Shown here: positions 16,046 to 24,762 of the stretch, in pieces | Layout of the letters: each line of letters begins with the position of its first letter | How positions within the stretch are numbered: position 1 is the stretch's first letter | The notes under the pieces: generated by a model | The model's database searches: none | What the model was told of the DNA's origin: nothing | The model's input: the letters and a program-made list of their open reading frames with translations, nothing else | Program-made: the position numbers and the translations under genes | NCBI GenBank assembly: GCA_041745535.1 | Contig: JBGTIS010000017.1 | Span: 1-36,322, forward strand | Origin: JBGTIS01 sp041745535 | Lineage (GTDB): Bacteria; Bacteroidota; Bacteroidia; Cytophagales; Cyclobacteriaceae | Direction: 5' to 3' | Length of the DNA: 36,322 nt

Positions 16046-17653
16046 CTACATGCGGAAAATTCCGTTTTTCATTTCAGGATATTTTTTATTCAGTGAGGCG
16101 GCAATGCCCATAGCCAGAATTTTCCGGGTATCTACCGGATCAATAATGCCGTCGTCCCAGAGGCGGGCGGTACTGAAATACGCGGACCCTTCCCGTTCAT
16201 ATTTTTCCATAATTTCGTCGCGGATCTGTTCCTTCTCTTCCTCAGGCATTTCCTGACCTTTTTTCCTGTATTGGGCTTCTTTTACGGTGGTTAACACACC
16301 GGAAGCCTGCTCGCCGCCCATCACCGAAATTTTAGCGTTGGGCCACATCAGCAGCAGCCGAGGATCATACGCCCGGCCGGCCATGGCATAATTGCCCGCA
16401 CCGAAGGAACCTCCGAAAATAACGGTGAATTTGGGAACGGTGGCATTGGCTACCGCATGCACCATTTTGGCACCATCTCGGGCAATTCCTTTTCTTTCAT
16501 ATTCTTTGCCCACCATAAATCCGGTGATATTCTGTAGAAAAATAATGGGGATTTTTCTGGAAGTACAGAGTTCAATGAAGTGTGTCCCTTTCAGGGAAGT
16601 CTCTGAAAAAATTATTCCATTATTGGCGATAATACCTACAGGAAAGCCATAAATACGGGCGAACCCGGTTACCAGGCTGGTGGCATAACCAGCTTTGAAT
16701 TCATGAAACCTGCTGCCATCCACCATCCGCATGATTATTTCTCTGGAATCAACGGCTTTTTTAAGGTTGATGGGGGCAATGCCGTATAATTCTTCCGGAT
16801 CGTAATAAGGTTCTTCTACCGGATGCATGTCCAGCACCTGTTTTTCCGGTACACCCAGCGACTCAAAAATATCGCGGCAGATTTGTAAGGCATGATAATC
16901 ATCTTCTGCCAGGTGGTCGGCTACACCCGACAGGGTGGTGTGTACCTCAGCCCCACCGAGTTCTTCTGGGGTTACATCTTCACCAGTGGCGGCTTTCACC
17001 AGTGGTGGCCCACCCAAAAAAATCGTACCCTGATTTCTTACAATAATCACTTCGTCGCTCATGGCTGGCACATAGGCCCCACCTGCGGTACACGAACCCA
17101 TTACCACGGCAATTTGCGGTACACCCTCAGCAGAGAGTTTTGCCTGGTTGAAGAAAAACCGGCCAAAATCCAGCTTATCAGGAAATACATTGGCCTGATC
17201 GGGCAAAAACACGCCGCCTGAATCTACCAGATACACACAGGGCAGGTGATTTTCAGCGGCAATTTCCTGGGCTCTGATCTGCTTTTTGATAGATTCTTTA
17301 ATGTACGTGCCTCCTTTTACCGTGGCATCGTTGGCGGAAATAATTACTTCCCGTCCATGAATAACGCCAATACCGGTTACCACACCGGCAGAGGGAAATT
17401 CATTATCGTAAAGCCCGTAGGCAGCCAGGGGTGAGAGTTCCAGAAAAGGCGTATTGGGGTCTATCAGCAAGCTGATGCGCTCCCGGGCCAGAAGTTTGCC
17501 CCGTTTTTTATGCTTCCCAATTGAACTTTCGCTGCCACCTTTGGTGGTTTCTTTCAGAATATTTTTGTAGTCAGCCAGCAATTTCATGAAACTGGTTTTA
17601 TTTTCCTGAAATTCCCGCGAACTGGTATTGATTTTTGTTTCTAGTCTGTACAA
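16046..17653 (-). CDS. liuB: Methylcrotonyl-CoA carboxylase carboxyltransferase (beta) subunit
   Basis: A 535-residue carboxyltransferase that moves CO2 from biotin to 3-methylcrotonyl-CoA. Two crotonase-like halves are present: the N-terminal half with GKHKKRGKLLARERISLLID, GGTYIKESIKKQ, MGSCTAGGAYVPAMSDE and GGPPLVKAATGE, and the C-terminal half with FLQNITGFMVG, FGGSFGAGNYAMAGRAYDP and ISVMGGEQASGVL. These match LiuB rather than propionyl-CoA carboxylase beta. The conserved N-terminus (LETKINTSSREFQEN) begins at a TTG codon at 17653. An in-frame stop lies a few codons upstream and the next ATG would remove conserved sequence, so TTG is the likely start. It is the first gene of the leucine-degradation operon, 29 bases before liuC. 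Confidence 0.93.
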   Translation of the reverse strand: MYRLETKINTSSREFQENKTSFMKLLADYKNILKETTKGGSESSIGKHKKRGKLLARERISLLIDPNTPFLELSPLAAYGLYDNEFPSAGVVTGIGVIHGREVIISANDATVKGGTYIKESIKKQIRAQEIAAENHLPCVYLVDSGGVFLPDQANVFPDKLDFGRFFFNQAKLSAEGVPQIAVVMGSCTAGGAYVPAMSDEVIIVRNQGTIFLGGPPLVKAATGEDVTPEELGGAEVHTTLSGVADHLAEDDYHALQICRDIFESLGVPEKQVLDMHPVEEPYYDPEELYGIAPINLKKAVDSREIIMRMVDGSRFHEFKAGYATSLVTGFARIYGFPVGIIANNGIIFSETSLKGTHFIELCTSRKIPIIFLQNITGFMVGKEYERKGIARDGAKMVHAVANATVPKFTVIFGGSFGAGNYAMAGRAYDPRLLLMWPNAKISVMGGEQASGVLTTVKEAQYRKKGQEMPEEEKEQIRDEIMEKYEREGSAYFSTARLWDDGIIDPVDTRKILAMGIAASLNKKYPEMKNGIFRM

Positions 17654-17729
17654 AGCCGGGGTTGATCAATAAAAATTGAAGAATACTGCTAAATTTTACA
17701 ATTCATTTAATGAATCGCCTATATAAATA

Positions 17730-17748
17730 GCAAAATTAAGAATTTTGC
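17730..17748 (-). promoter_or_regulatory. Candidate promoter and palindromic operator of the liu operon
   Basis: The 19-base sequence gcaaaatt-aag-aattttgc is a perfect inverted repeat with 8-base arms. On the minus strand the part at 17731-17738 reads TAATTTTG, a full match to the -7 consensus TAnnTTTG, so the palindrome overlaps the likely RNA polymerase site. It lies about 78 bases before the liuB start. A dimeric repressor binding here would block transcription; the regulator is not encoded nearby. No convincing -33 TTG was found at the usual distance. Confidence 0.45.
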
Positions 17749-17805
17749 AAAAAATAATTCACTATACGGGAAGATAGTTATCGCAAATTAACAAATTTTC
17801 AGACA

Positions 17806-20800
17806 TTAACGCACAATTATCCTACGGGTGGTATTAATGGTATTGCTCATAATCCGCATTACATACACACCGGCCGGTTTGGTTCTGACGTCAAACTGAT
17901 AAGTCTGGTTCAGCGTATTCGGATAGGTCTGGTTCATTAAAAGCCGTCCCCGGATGTCGTAGAACTGGATGATGGTATTTTCCTTTTCAAGCAGGTCAAA
18001 GGTAACATTTAACTCATCCTGGGTAGGCACGGGATAAATCACAAAATTTCCATCTTTCACTTTTATAGGATCGGGGTTATCGGAAACGAAAAATTCAATA
18101 TCGTCCAGGTACATGTTGTTGCCATATCCGTTTACCGTTTCAAATGCTACCCGTAGATTTTCCTGCCCGGCGAATTCAGTTAAATCAATGAATTCCTCTA
18201 TCCAGTCGCCGGGTGTGGATGGTACCCAAGATTCGCTAGATTCCACCACGGCAAGTTCCTGACCGGCTTTTTCGTAAACCGTTTGGTAGGTAACCCCACA
18301 GTTGGTAGAAACTTTTACCCGCAGGGTGTCTACATATTCTTTATCGTAAAAGGCATACGATACCTTAAAAAACAAACTGGCTTCCCGGGTCTGAGAAAAG
18401 TCGAGGGTTGGGCTTAGCAGCTGATCTACCGGACCGGTTTTGTTATAATCGTAATGCCGCAATACGGCTGCCTGGTTCTCGGTGCCATTGCCTGCGGCAT
18501 CAGTGAGTTCCCAGGTGATATCACCATCCGGATTGACCACCTGCCATCGACTCTCATTGGCGGCGGTTTGTGAAGGGGATGGATCCGTAACGGATGTACC
18601 CAGAAAAGCCTGCAAAAGGGGAATCACATCCTGCTGGTTATCAATAATGAAATTCAGCGTTTCCGTATTATCAGCTGGTTGCTGGTCGGCAATTGAATTT
18701 GGATTTTCTACGGATATTTCCAGCAGGTGGGCGCCAATATTCAGTGACATTGGATTGAGCCTTACCAATATTTCCTCTCCGGCAAGAATGGGCGCTTCTG
18801 AGTAGGTAAAAGTATTTTCAGTACCTTCATCCACCAAATAGGTGATGGTAAAGGTGCTTACCAGATTGCTGCCCTGATTTTTGACTACCAGTTCCGGGGT
18901 AAAATCGGTATCGCAGGAAAGTAACGCGGGTGAAGAAATGCGTTCGATACTCAGGTCCAGGTCAGCTTTGATGGTGGCTTTTATTTCCACATCGTCCAGG
19001 TATACATTATTGCCATAGCCATTTTGCCCGATAAAAGCAATCTGCACATTCGGTGATCCTACAAAGTTTTTTAAAGAAATTTCTTCCTGTCGCCATTGCG
19101 AACGGTTGGAAGGCACAAACGCGTTATTAATGGCATCAGTGGTACTCAACGCTTTACCGGCTTTATTATATACAAAAGTCTGTATGCTGTTGCCGCAATC
19201 GGTGGATATGCCTACCAGCAGGCGATCTTCGCCCACATCAGTAAAGGGAGCATGCGCCACTTTGAACAGCAACGTGGCATCTGAAGCATCACTCAGGTCA
19301 AGGGTAGGAGAGTAAAGGACATCATTTTCGCCGATGCCGGTTTCATAATCAAAGAAATTCAGGAACAGGGCCTGGTTGTTTTCACCGTTGCCGGGCGCAT
19401 CGGTCAGTGCCCAGGTAATATTCCCATCCGGATTATTGATTAACCCCCCTGTAAGCAGTAAACTGGTGGATGCATCCTGAAAATCATCATAGAAGGGTAC
19501 TGCGGCTGTTTGAGGGATATATAAGCTAATAGCTTCCAGATTATTGGCGATATTTTCATCGACCATACCGTTCACCTCACTTACCTCAAACGACAATTCA
19601 TAGGTGTTGCTCTCATTATTCAGAGAAATGGGAGGGAAGGTAAGGGTTGTACTATCGCCGGTAGCCAGGGCTTTGTTGCCTGAGGCTTCAAATACCAGGT
19701 TTCCCTGAAGAAAAAGTTTAACTTTATAGGAAGTAAGCGTTTCTTCACCGGTATTTACCAAAAGCACCGCCGGGTTAATTAAACCGGAACATTCGTTGGA
19801 CTGGGGAGACATAATGGCCCTGATACCGATATCGTTGGCGGCTACAATAGGCTCTTCCAATCCCGGAGAAGTGGTGAGGCTGGTTCTTCTCGGACTGTTT
19901 TCAATCACAGTGACCATTCTCAGTTTCTGGTCCTGGGTAAACAGGTTCATGCAGATATCATTGGTATAATCCATATAATTCTGAATCATATCAATACTGC
20001 CGCAGGTTTGTTTGTCTACCGGGCAGGTGTTGGAGCCATTGGTTGGACCATTGCAGTTGGGGGTGTCTTCACAATAGTCGTCTACATCACAATTGCTGTT
20101 GCTGACACTGGAAGAGGCATCGCCCCAGATGTGGCGCAAACCGAAAAAATGACCAATCTCATGGGTGGTCGTTCTTCCCAAACTGGATGGTATCGCATTG
20201 CCAATGCTGCCGAAATATTCGTAATCAACTACTACTCCGTCGCGTAAGCGGTTTTTCGCGGAAGGCGTAAGTCCGGGAAGGTCAGATTCAGGAAACTGGG
20301 CATAGCCTATCAGGTCATTATCCAGAGGCGCTACCCAGATATTGAGGTAATCTTCGGCAGGCCAGTAACTTTCTGCTTTTAAGGAGGCTTCGTCGTCGCT
20401 GGTACCTGAACCAAGCACCCAACTGGTTTTTCCGCCTTTTACCCGCACCACCCCATTGGTGGGCAGTCCGTTGGGATCTTGTTTGGCCAGCACAAATTCA
20501 ATCCCGATGTCGGCAGCAACCGGCTTGAACATGTCCGGGGTGCTGATGGTATCCGAATTTTCGCGTCGATAATCTTTGTTGAGGATCTTGATCTGATCGG
20601 CAATCTGTTCAAAAGGAATATTGCTGCCTTCGCCCAATGCTTCTCCATTGTGAATTACATGCACCACTACCGGTACTTTGTAAACCACATCCGCTTTTGT
20701 TCTTAACGAGTTAATAGCATATTTATCTTTTTTGGCCTTTATCCAGGCTTCAAACCGATTTGTGTTTTCTTCATAATTTTCACCATATAACGATTTGTTG

Positions 20801-20907
20801 TAGGGAACGGTACCGCATTTTTCCTGACCAAAAGCTTTATTCGCGCATAGGAGGGAGGCAGCAAACAGTACAAACAGGTAAAAAATCAGCGTGGAGGAAG
20901 GTTTCAT
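17806..20907 (-). CDS. T9SS-exported M43 (pappalysin/cytophagalysin-type) metalloprotease
   Basis: A 1033-residue secreted zinc protease. A signal peptide (about 1-27, ending KAFGQ) is followed by an M43 catalytic domain (about 70-345). Its motif HEIGHFFGLRH (His249, Glu250, His253, Gly256, His259) gives three zinc ligands and the base, and NYMDYTNDICMNLF supplies the Met-turn (Met312). Six or more cysteines around 273-302 suggest disulfides. The C-terminal half holds two copies of a module made of a CARDB-like domain and a jelly-roll domain. Both jelly-rolls contain PDGxITWxLTDAxGNG and end NGYGNNxYLDDxE. The last 75 residues are a T9SS sorting domain (FVIYPVPTQDELNV to TRRIIVR). It would act on the surface or outside the cell on proteins. 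It appears to be monocistronic. Confidence 0.92.
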   Translation of the reverse strand: MKPSSTLIFYLFVLFAASLLCANKAFGQEKCGTVPYNKSLYGENYEENTNRFEAWIKAKKDKYAINSLRTKADVVYKVPVVVHVIHNGEALGEGSNIPFEQIADQIKILNKDYRRENSDTISTPDMFKPVAADIGIEFVLAKQDPNGLPTNGVVRVKGGKTSWVLGSGTSDDEASLKAESYWPAEDYLNIWVAPLDNDLIGYAQFPESDLPGLTPSAKNRLRDGVVVDYEYFGSIGNAIPSSLGRTTTHEIGHFFGLRHIWGDASSSVSNSNCDVDDYCEDTPNCNGPTNGSNTCPVDKQTCGSIDMIQNYMDYTNDICMNLFTQDQKLRMVTVIENSPRRTSLTTSPGLEEPIVAANDIGIRAIMSPQSNECSGLINPAVLLVNTGEETLTSYKVKLFLQGNLVFEASGNKALATGDSTTLTFPPISLNNESNTYELSFEVSEVNGMVDENIANNLEAISLYIPQTAAVPFYDDFQDASTSLLLTGGLINNPDGNITWALTDAPGNGENNQALFLNFFDYETGIGENDVLYSPTLDLSDASDATLLFKVAHAPFTDVGEDRLLVGISTDCGNSIQTFVYNKAGKALSTTDAINNAFVPSNRSQWRQEEISLKNFVGSPNVQIAFIGQNGYGNNVYLDDVEIKATIKADLDLSIERISSPALLSCDTDFTPELVVKNQGSNLVSTFTITYLVDEGTENTFTYSEAPILAGEEILVRLNPMSLNIGAHLLEISVENPNSIADQQPADNTETLNFIIDNQQDVIPLLQAFLGTSVTDPSPSQTAANESRWQVVNPDGDITWELTDAAGNGTENQAAVLRHYDYNKTGPVDQLLSPTLDFSQTREASLFFKVSYAFYDKEYVDTLRVKVSTNCGVTYQTVYEKAGQELAVVESSESWVPSTPGDWIEEFIDLTEFAGQENLRVAFETVNGYGNNMYLDDIEFFVSDNPDPIKVKDGNFVIYPVPTQDELNVTFDLLEKENTIIQFYDIRGRLLMNQTYPNTLNQTYQFDVRTKPAGVYVMRIMSNTINTTRRIIVR

Positions 20908-21096
20908 TACAGATAAAAAAACTTAAGGAACAAATAAGGCGTCACAACAATAATAATGCAAATTAGATTAAAATATTATGAAGTACATATTATTTTCCAT
21001 ACAAACAGGATTGGATAAAAGTTGCCTGGAAAATATAATTGTAAATATCTGTAACTAAAAACAGAATTTGTGAAATTGGCCTTTGTTGTTGGGATT

Positions 21097-21387
21097 TCAG
21101 GTTAAATTACCGGGGAGTTTGGCATGCGGATCGTCGTAGGAAGTCAGGTTGACCGCTTCTACTCCGGCAATTTCCGGCACATGTCGCTTGATTGATTCCT
21201 CAATTCCGGCTTTCATGGTCATGATAGACATGGGGCAATGGCTGCAGGCGCCCATTAATTCTAACTTCACAATAAAGTCGTCGCTGATCTCCAAAACTTT
21301 CACATTGCCACCATCAGTTTCCAGGTAGGGCCTGATGTCGTTCAGGGCCAGTTCTACTTTTTTGTATATTCCTTCTAGTTCAGACAT
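21097..21387 (-). CDS. NifU-domain iron-sulfur cluster scaffold protein
   Basis: A 96-residue protein consisting of the NifU C-terminal (Nfu) domain: helix-forming N-terminus, then RPYLETDGGNVKVLEI (19-34) and MGACSHCPMSIMTMKAGIE with Cys48 and Cys51, the CxxC that holds a bridging Fe-S cluster in Nfu dimers. It is a cytoplasmic scaffold or carrier that hands clusters to target enzymes. The start is 8 bases after the mrp stop on the same strand, so the two are surely co-transcribed and probably work together. No IscU-type domain or transglutaminase-like extension is present. Confidence 0.93.
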   Translation of the reverse strand: MSELEGIYKKVELALNDIRPYLETDGGNVKVLEISDDFIVKLELMGACSHCPMSIMTMKAGIEESIKRHVPEIAGVEAVNLTSYDDPHAKLPGNLT

Positions 21388-21395
21388 GTTCGTAG

Positions 21396-22508
21396 TTATA
21401 CTTTGATTTTAACCTGTTGGGTTTTTTCCAAATTCGCGTTCCTGATGGCCACCTGCCGGGCAAATTCCCGGGCCAGTTTTTCAAAAGCCTCGCCTTCGGG
21501 TGTGGTTGAATTTTCTTCTTTCTTTTTCAGCACCACCGGATAACCGGCATCGCCACTTTCGCATATACTTTGTACCAATGGTATTTCACCAATAAACGGA
21601 ACATTTGCTTTTTCAGCCAGCATTTTGCCGCCGTTTTTTCCAAAAATAAAGTACTTGTTTTCAGGTAACTCGGCTGGTGTAAAATACGCCATATTTTCTA
21701 CTATACCAAGAATGGGTACGTTTATTTGAGGTTGTTTGAACATGGCTATTCCCTTCCGGGCATCGGCTAAAGCCACTTTCTGGGGTGTTGTGATCACAAT
21801 GGCTCCGGTAACCGGCACGGTTTGTACCAGGGTGAGGTGAATGTCGCTGGTACCGGGCGGCAGGTCTATCAGCAGATAATCCAGTTCGCCCCATTCGGTA
21901 TCGCCCAAAAACTGTTGCAAGGCTTTGCTGGCCATGGGGCCTCTCCATACTACCGCGTCGTTCTCGGAAACCAGTAAACCAATGGAAATCAGTTTTACAC
22001 CATATTGTTCCAGCGGCACAATCAGGTTGCGACCATTTACCTGTTTAATGGTGGGTTGTTCTCGCAGACAATTGAACATGGTGGGAATAGACGGGCCATA
22101 AATATCAGCATCGATCAGACCTACTTTAGCTCCCATTTGTGCCAGAGAAACGGCCAGGTTGGCTGCTATGGTTGATTTTCCAACGCCACCCTTTCCGGAA
22201 GATATGGCTACAATGTTTTTTACATCAGGCAGCATAGGCGCCTGGCTTCGGGTAGAAGTTACATTAGAAGTCATATGAATAAGTACCTGTACCTGCTCGC
22301 CTACCTGCTTCCGAATGGCCAGCAAACAATCGTTCTTGATCATTTCTTTCAAGGGGCAGGCCGGTGTAGTTAGCACTACGGTGAACTGTACCTGATTTCC
22401 TTTCACTTCAAGGTTTTTGATCATGTTGAGTGTAACCAAATCCTTTTTCAGGTCCGGATCCTGAACTGTGCTCAGGGCTTGTAATATTCGCTCTTGGGTA
22501 ACTTCCAT
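21396..22508 (-). CDS. mrp: Mrp/NBP35-type P-loop ATPase, Fe-S cluster carrier
   Basis: A 370-residue protein with an N-terminal MIP18/DUF59 domain (about 5-80, TVQDPDLKKDLVTLNMI and TTPACPLKEMIKND) and a C-terminal deviant-Walker ATPase (about 97-345). Its P-loop is SSGKGGVGKST (about 103-113), with DADIYGPSIPTMF and LIDLPPGTSDIHLTL after it. Family members load or transfer Fe-S clusters in the cytoplasm. Where Escherichia coli Mrp/ApbC has a CPxC motif after ENMSYF, this protein reads ENMAYFTPAELPENKYFIFG, without cysteine. As I recall, Bacteroidota Mrp proteins often have this form. The downstream NifU-domain protein could provide the cluster-binding cysteines. A good promoter lies upstream, and dnaG is divergent. 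Confidence 0.93.
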   Translation of the reverse strand: MEVTQERILQALSTVQDPDLKKDLVTLNMIKNLEVKGNQVQFTVVLTTPACPLKEMIKNDCLLAIRKQVGEQVQVLIHMTSNVTSTRSQAPMLPDVKNIVAISSGKGGVGKSTIAANLAVSLAQMGAKVGLIDADIYGPSIPTMFNCLREQPTIKQVNGRNLIVPLEQYGVKLISIGLLVSENDAVVWRGPMASKALQQFLGDTEWGELDYLLIDLPPGTSDIHLTLVQTVPVTGAIVITTPQKVALADARKGIAMFKQPQINVPILGIVENMAYFTPAELPENKYFIFGKNGGKMLAEKANVPFIGEIPLVQSICESGDAGYPVVLKKKEENSTTPEGEAFEKLAREFARQVAIRNANLEKTQQVKIKV

Positions 22509-22547
22509 AAGTTAATAATAAATTTGCTGTAGAAATGTAATCCTTAG

Positions 22548-22578
22548 CAAAGGTACAGAATGAATTGTACGCTGCCAA
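22548..22578 (-). promoter_or_regulatory. Promoter of mrp-nifU (Bacteroidota type)
   Basis: On the minus strand TTG (22578-22576) is followed by 20 bases and then TACCTTTG (22555-22548), an exact match to the TTG-N(17-23)-TAnnTTTG consensus of Bacteroidota primary sigma factor promoters. The -7 box ends about 39 bases before the mrp ATG at 22508. It lies in the 275-base region shared with the divergent dnaG gene. Confidence 0.65.
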
Positions 22579-22783
22579 TTTTTTACGCGATACCTTGGGC
22601 TAATCGGGTTTACCCTTGCTAACGTACTTCATTTACAGGAAGTTTTGGTTTGGGAAGGGCGTATTATTGCATCAGCGGTATCATTGTTTTTCGTACTGCT
22701 TACAGCTTCTTTAATAATTAATTAAGAATTTCCTGTACTTACATAACTGAAACTTTTAATTTAGCAGAGAATGCACAGCAACT

Positions 22784-24727
22784 ATGATCAGTAAAGAAGT
22801 AATAGAACAGGTAAAAGCCAGGGTTGATATACTGGAGATCATCAGCGATTACGTGAATCTGAAAAAAGCAGGGCAGAATTACCGGGGACTTAGCCCATTT
22901 AACCAGGAAAGATCGCCTTCTTTTTATGTGGTTCCGAATAAGAACTTTTTCAAAGATTTCAGCTCGGGCAAAGGGGGCGATGCCATTGCCTTTCTCATGG
23001 AACTGGAAGGCCTCAGCTATATGGAAGCCATTAAACAGTTGGGCAAAAAGTATGGCATCGAGATCGTTGAAGATGAAGAGCAAACCGATGAAGAACTCCA
23101 GGCGCAGAATGAGCGCGACAGCCTGTACATTGTGATGAATTATGCTACTTCTTATTACAAGGAAACGCTGTATTCCGAAGAAGGACAGGCCATTGGGCTG
23201 AGTTACTTCAAGGAAAGGAAGTTCACAGACCATACCATCGAAAGTTTTGAACTGGGATACAGCACCGATGCCTGGGACGGACTGCTTAAAAGCGCTGAAG
23301 CCAAAGGGTACCAGCTGCCCATTCTGGAAAAAGCCGGATTGCTGATCAGGAAAAGTAAGGAAAATGCCGATGACCGTTTGTATGACCGTTTTCGGGGCAG
23401 GGTTATCTTTCCGGTACACCATGTCAATGGCCGGGTCATTGCTTTTGGCGCCCGCATTCTGAAGAAAAATGCCGACCCAAACTTCCACCAGCCCAAATAC
23501 ATCAATTCACCCGAAACACTGATCTACCACAAAAGTGATGTGCTGTATGGGATGTATCAGGCTAAAAGTTATGTGAGGCAGTTCGATAACTGTTTTCTGG
23601 TAGAAGGGTATACCGATGTGATTTCGATGCACCAGGCCGGTATCAAAAATGTGGTGGCATCATCAGGCACTTCCCTGACGCCTGAGCAAATTCGATTGAT
23701 CAAACGGTTTACGGAAAATGTAACGGTGCTGTTCGATGGAGACGCGGCCGGCATCAAGGCTTCGTTGCGAGGCATTGACCTGATTCTGGAAGGCGGACTG
23801 AATGTAAAAGCTGTAACACTGCCCGAAGGGGAAGATCCGGACAGCCTTTCCAGAAAATATGATGCCGACGGATTGCGGGAGTTTTTAGAAAATAACCAGC
23901 AGGATTTTATTACCTTCAAAACGTCTATCTATACCCGCGACGCCAAAGATGATCCCATCAGGCGGGCTGAAACCATTCGGGAAGTAGTGGCCAGTATTGC
24001 CAAAATTCCCGATCCGATTAAAAGGCAGGTTTATACCAAAGAATGCAGTGTATTACTGGGCATTGATGAAGCCACCCTGATTGCCGAACAGAACCGGATT
24101 CATTTAAAAGAGCGGCAGCAGACCCAGCGTTATCCACAGGAAGAAGAAATTTTTCTGGAAGATGAAGAACCTTTGCGGGAGCTTGAAAAGCAACCCGACG
24201 TAAATGATAAAATCGCCTTGCAGGAACGGGAAAGCATCAGGCTGCTCATAAGTTATGGCTTTAACGAAATTGAAGAATCGTACCGGTTGCACGATTATCT
24301 GTTGGAAGAATTGAATGAAGTGGAACTGGAAACACCCATTTACCGGAAAATTTTGTCTATTTTTAAAGAGAAACTCAGCGAAGGACGGGTGATTGACGCG
24401 GAATATTTAATTACCCACTGCGAGCCGGATGTGCAACAGGAAATAATTAACCTGGAGGCCATGGCCGAGCGTTACAAAATCAGCGAAAACTGGGAAAGCC
24501 ATTACAAAATTTTTGTGCCGCACGAAACTGATCTGCTGCACCAGGTGGTGTATACCAACATCCTGCGGCTGAAATTCAGGATGATAGAAAAGCTCATCAA
24601 AGGAAACCAGGCTGATATGATGGGCACTAAGGATGAGGCGGAATTGGAAACGCATCAGAAAATACACATGGCCCTGAAAAAATCACAGATGGAAATTGCC
24701 AGCCAACTGGGTACTGTTGTATCCTGA
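22784..24727 (+). CDS. dnaG: DNA primase DnaG lacking zinc-finger ligands
   Basis: A 647-residue bacterial primase that makes RNA primers at the replication fork. The N-terminal CHC2 domain (about 1-95) is recognisable (LKKAGQNYRGLSPFNQERSPSFYV), but all four zinc ligands of the usual CPFH and CFGC are replaced (Ser37, Asn40, Asp58, Ser61). The catalytic core follows, with YFKERKFTDHTIESFELGYS, YDRFRGRVIFPVHHVNGRVIAFG and the TOPRIM region CFLVEGYTDVISMHQAG and VLFDGDAAGIKA. The C-terminal helicase-interacting part (about 450-647) is divergent. Flavobacteria, as I recall, carry similar zinc-less forms, so this is probably a lineage trait. The start is ATG 22784, divergent from mrp. Confidence 0.95.
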   Translation: MISKEVIEQVKARVDILEIISDYVNLKKAGQNYRGLSPFNQERSPSFYVVPNKNFFKDFSSGKGGDAIAFLMELEGLSYMEAIKQLGKKYGIEIVEDEEQTDEELQAQNERDSLYIVMNYATSYYKETLYSEEGQAIGLSYFKERKFTDHTIESFELGYSTDAWDGLLKSAEAKGYQLPILEKAGLLIRKSKENADDRLYDRFRGRVIFPVHHVNGRVIAFGARILKKNADPNFHQPKYINSPETLIYHKSDVLYGMYQAKSYVRQFDNCFLVEGYTDVISMHQAGIKNVVASSGTSLTPEQIRLIKRFTENVTVLFDGDAAGIKASLRGIDLILEGGLNVKAVTLPEGEDPDSLSRKYDADGLREFLENNQQDFITFKTSIYTRDAKDDPIRRAETIREVVASIAKIPDPIKRQVYTKECSVLLGIDEATLIAEQNRIHLKERQQTQRYPQEEEIFLEDEEPLRELEKQPDVNDKIALQERESIRLLISYGFNEIEESYRLHDYLLEELNEVELETPIYRKILSIFKEKLSEGRVIDAEYLITHCEPDVQQEIINLEAMAERYKISENWESHYKIFVPHETDLLHQVVYTNILRLKFRMIEKLIKGNQADMMGTKDEAELETHQKIHMALKKSQMEIASQLGTVVS

Positions 24728-24762
24728 ACTTTCTTTTTCAATAAACCTGAAACTCTAACCGT

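Noticed and set aside
22739..23488. Minus-strand open frame of 249 codons opposite dnaG
   Set aside because: It runs through the conserved primase core on the other strand and has no domain.
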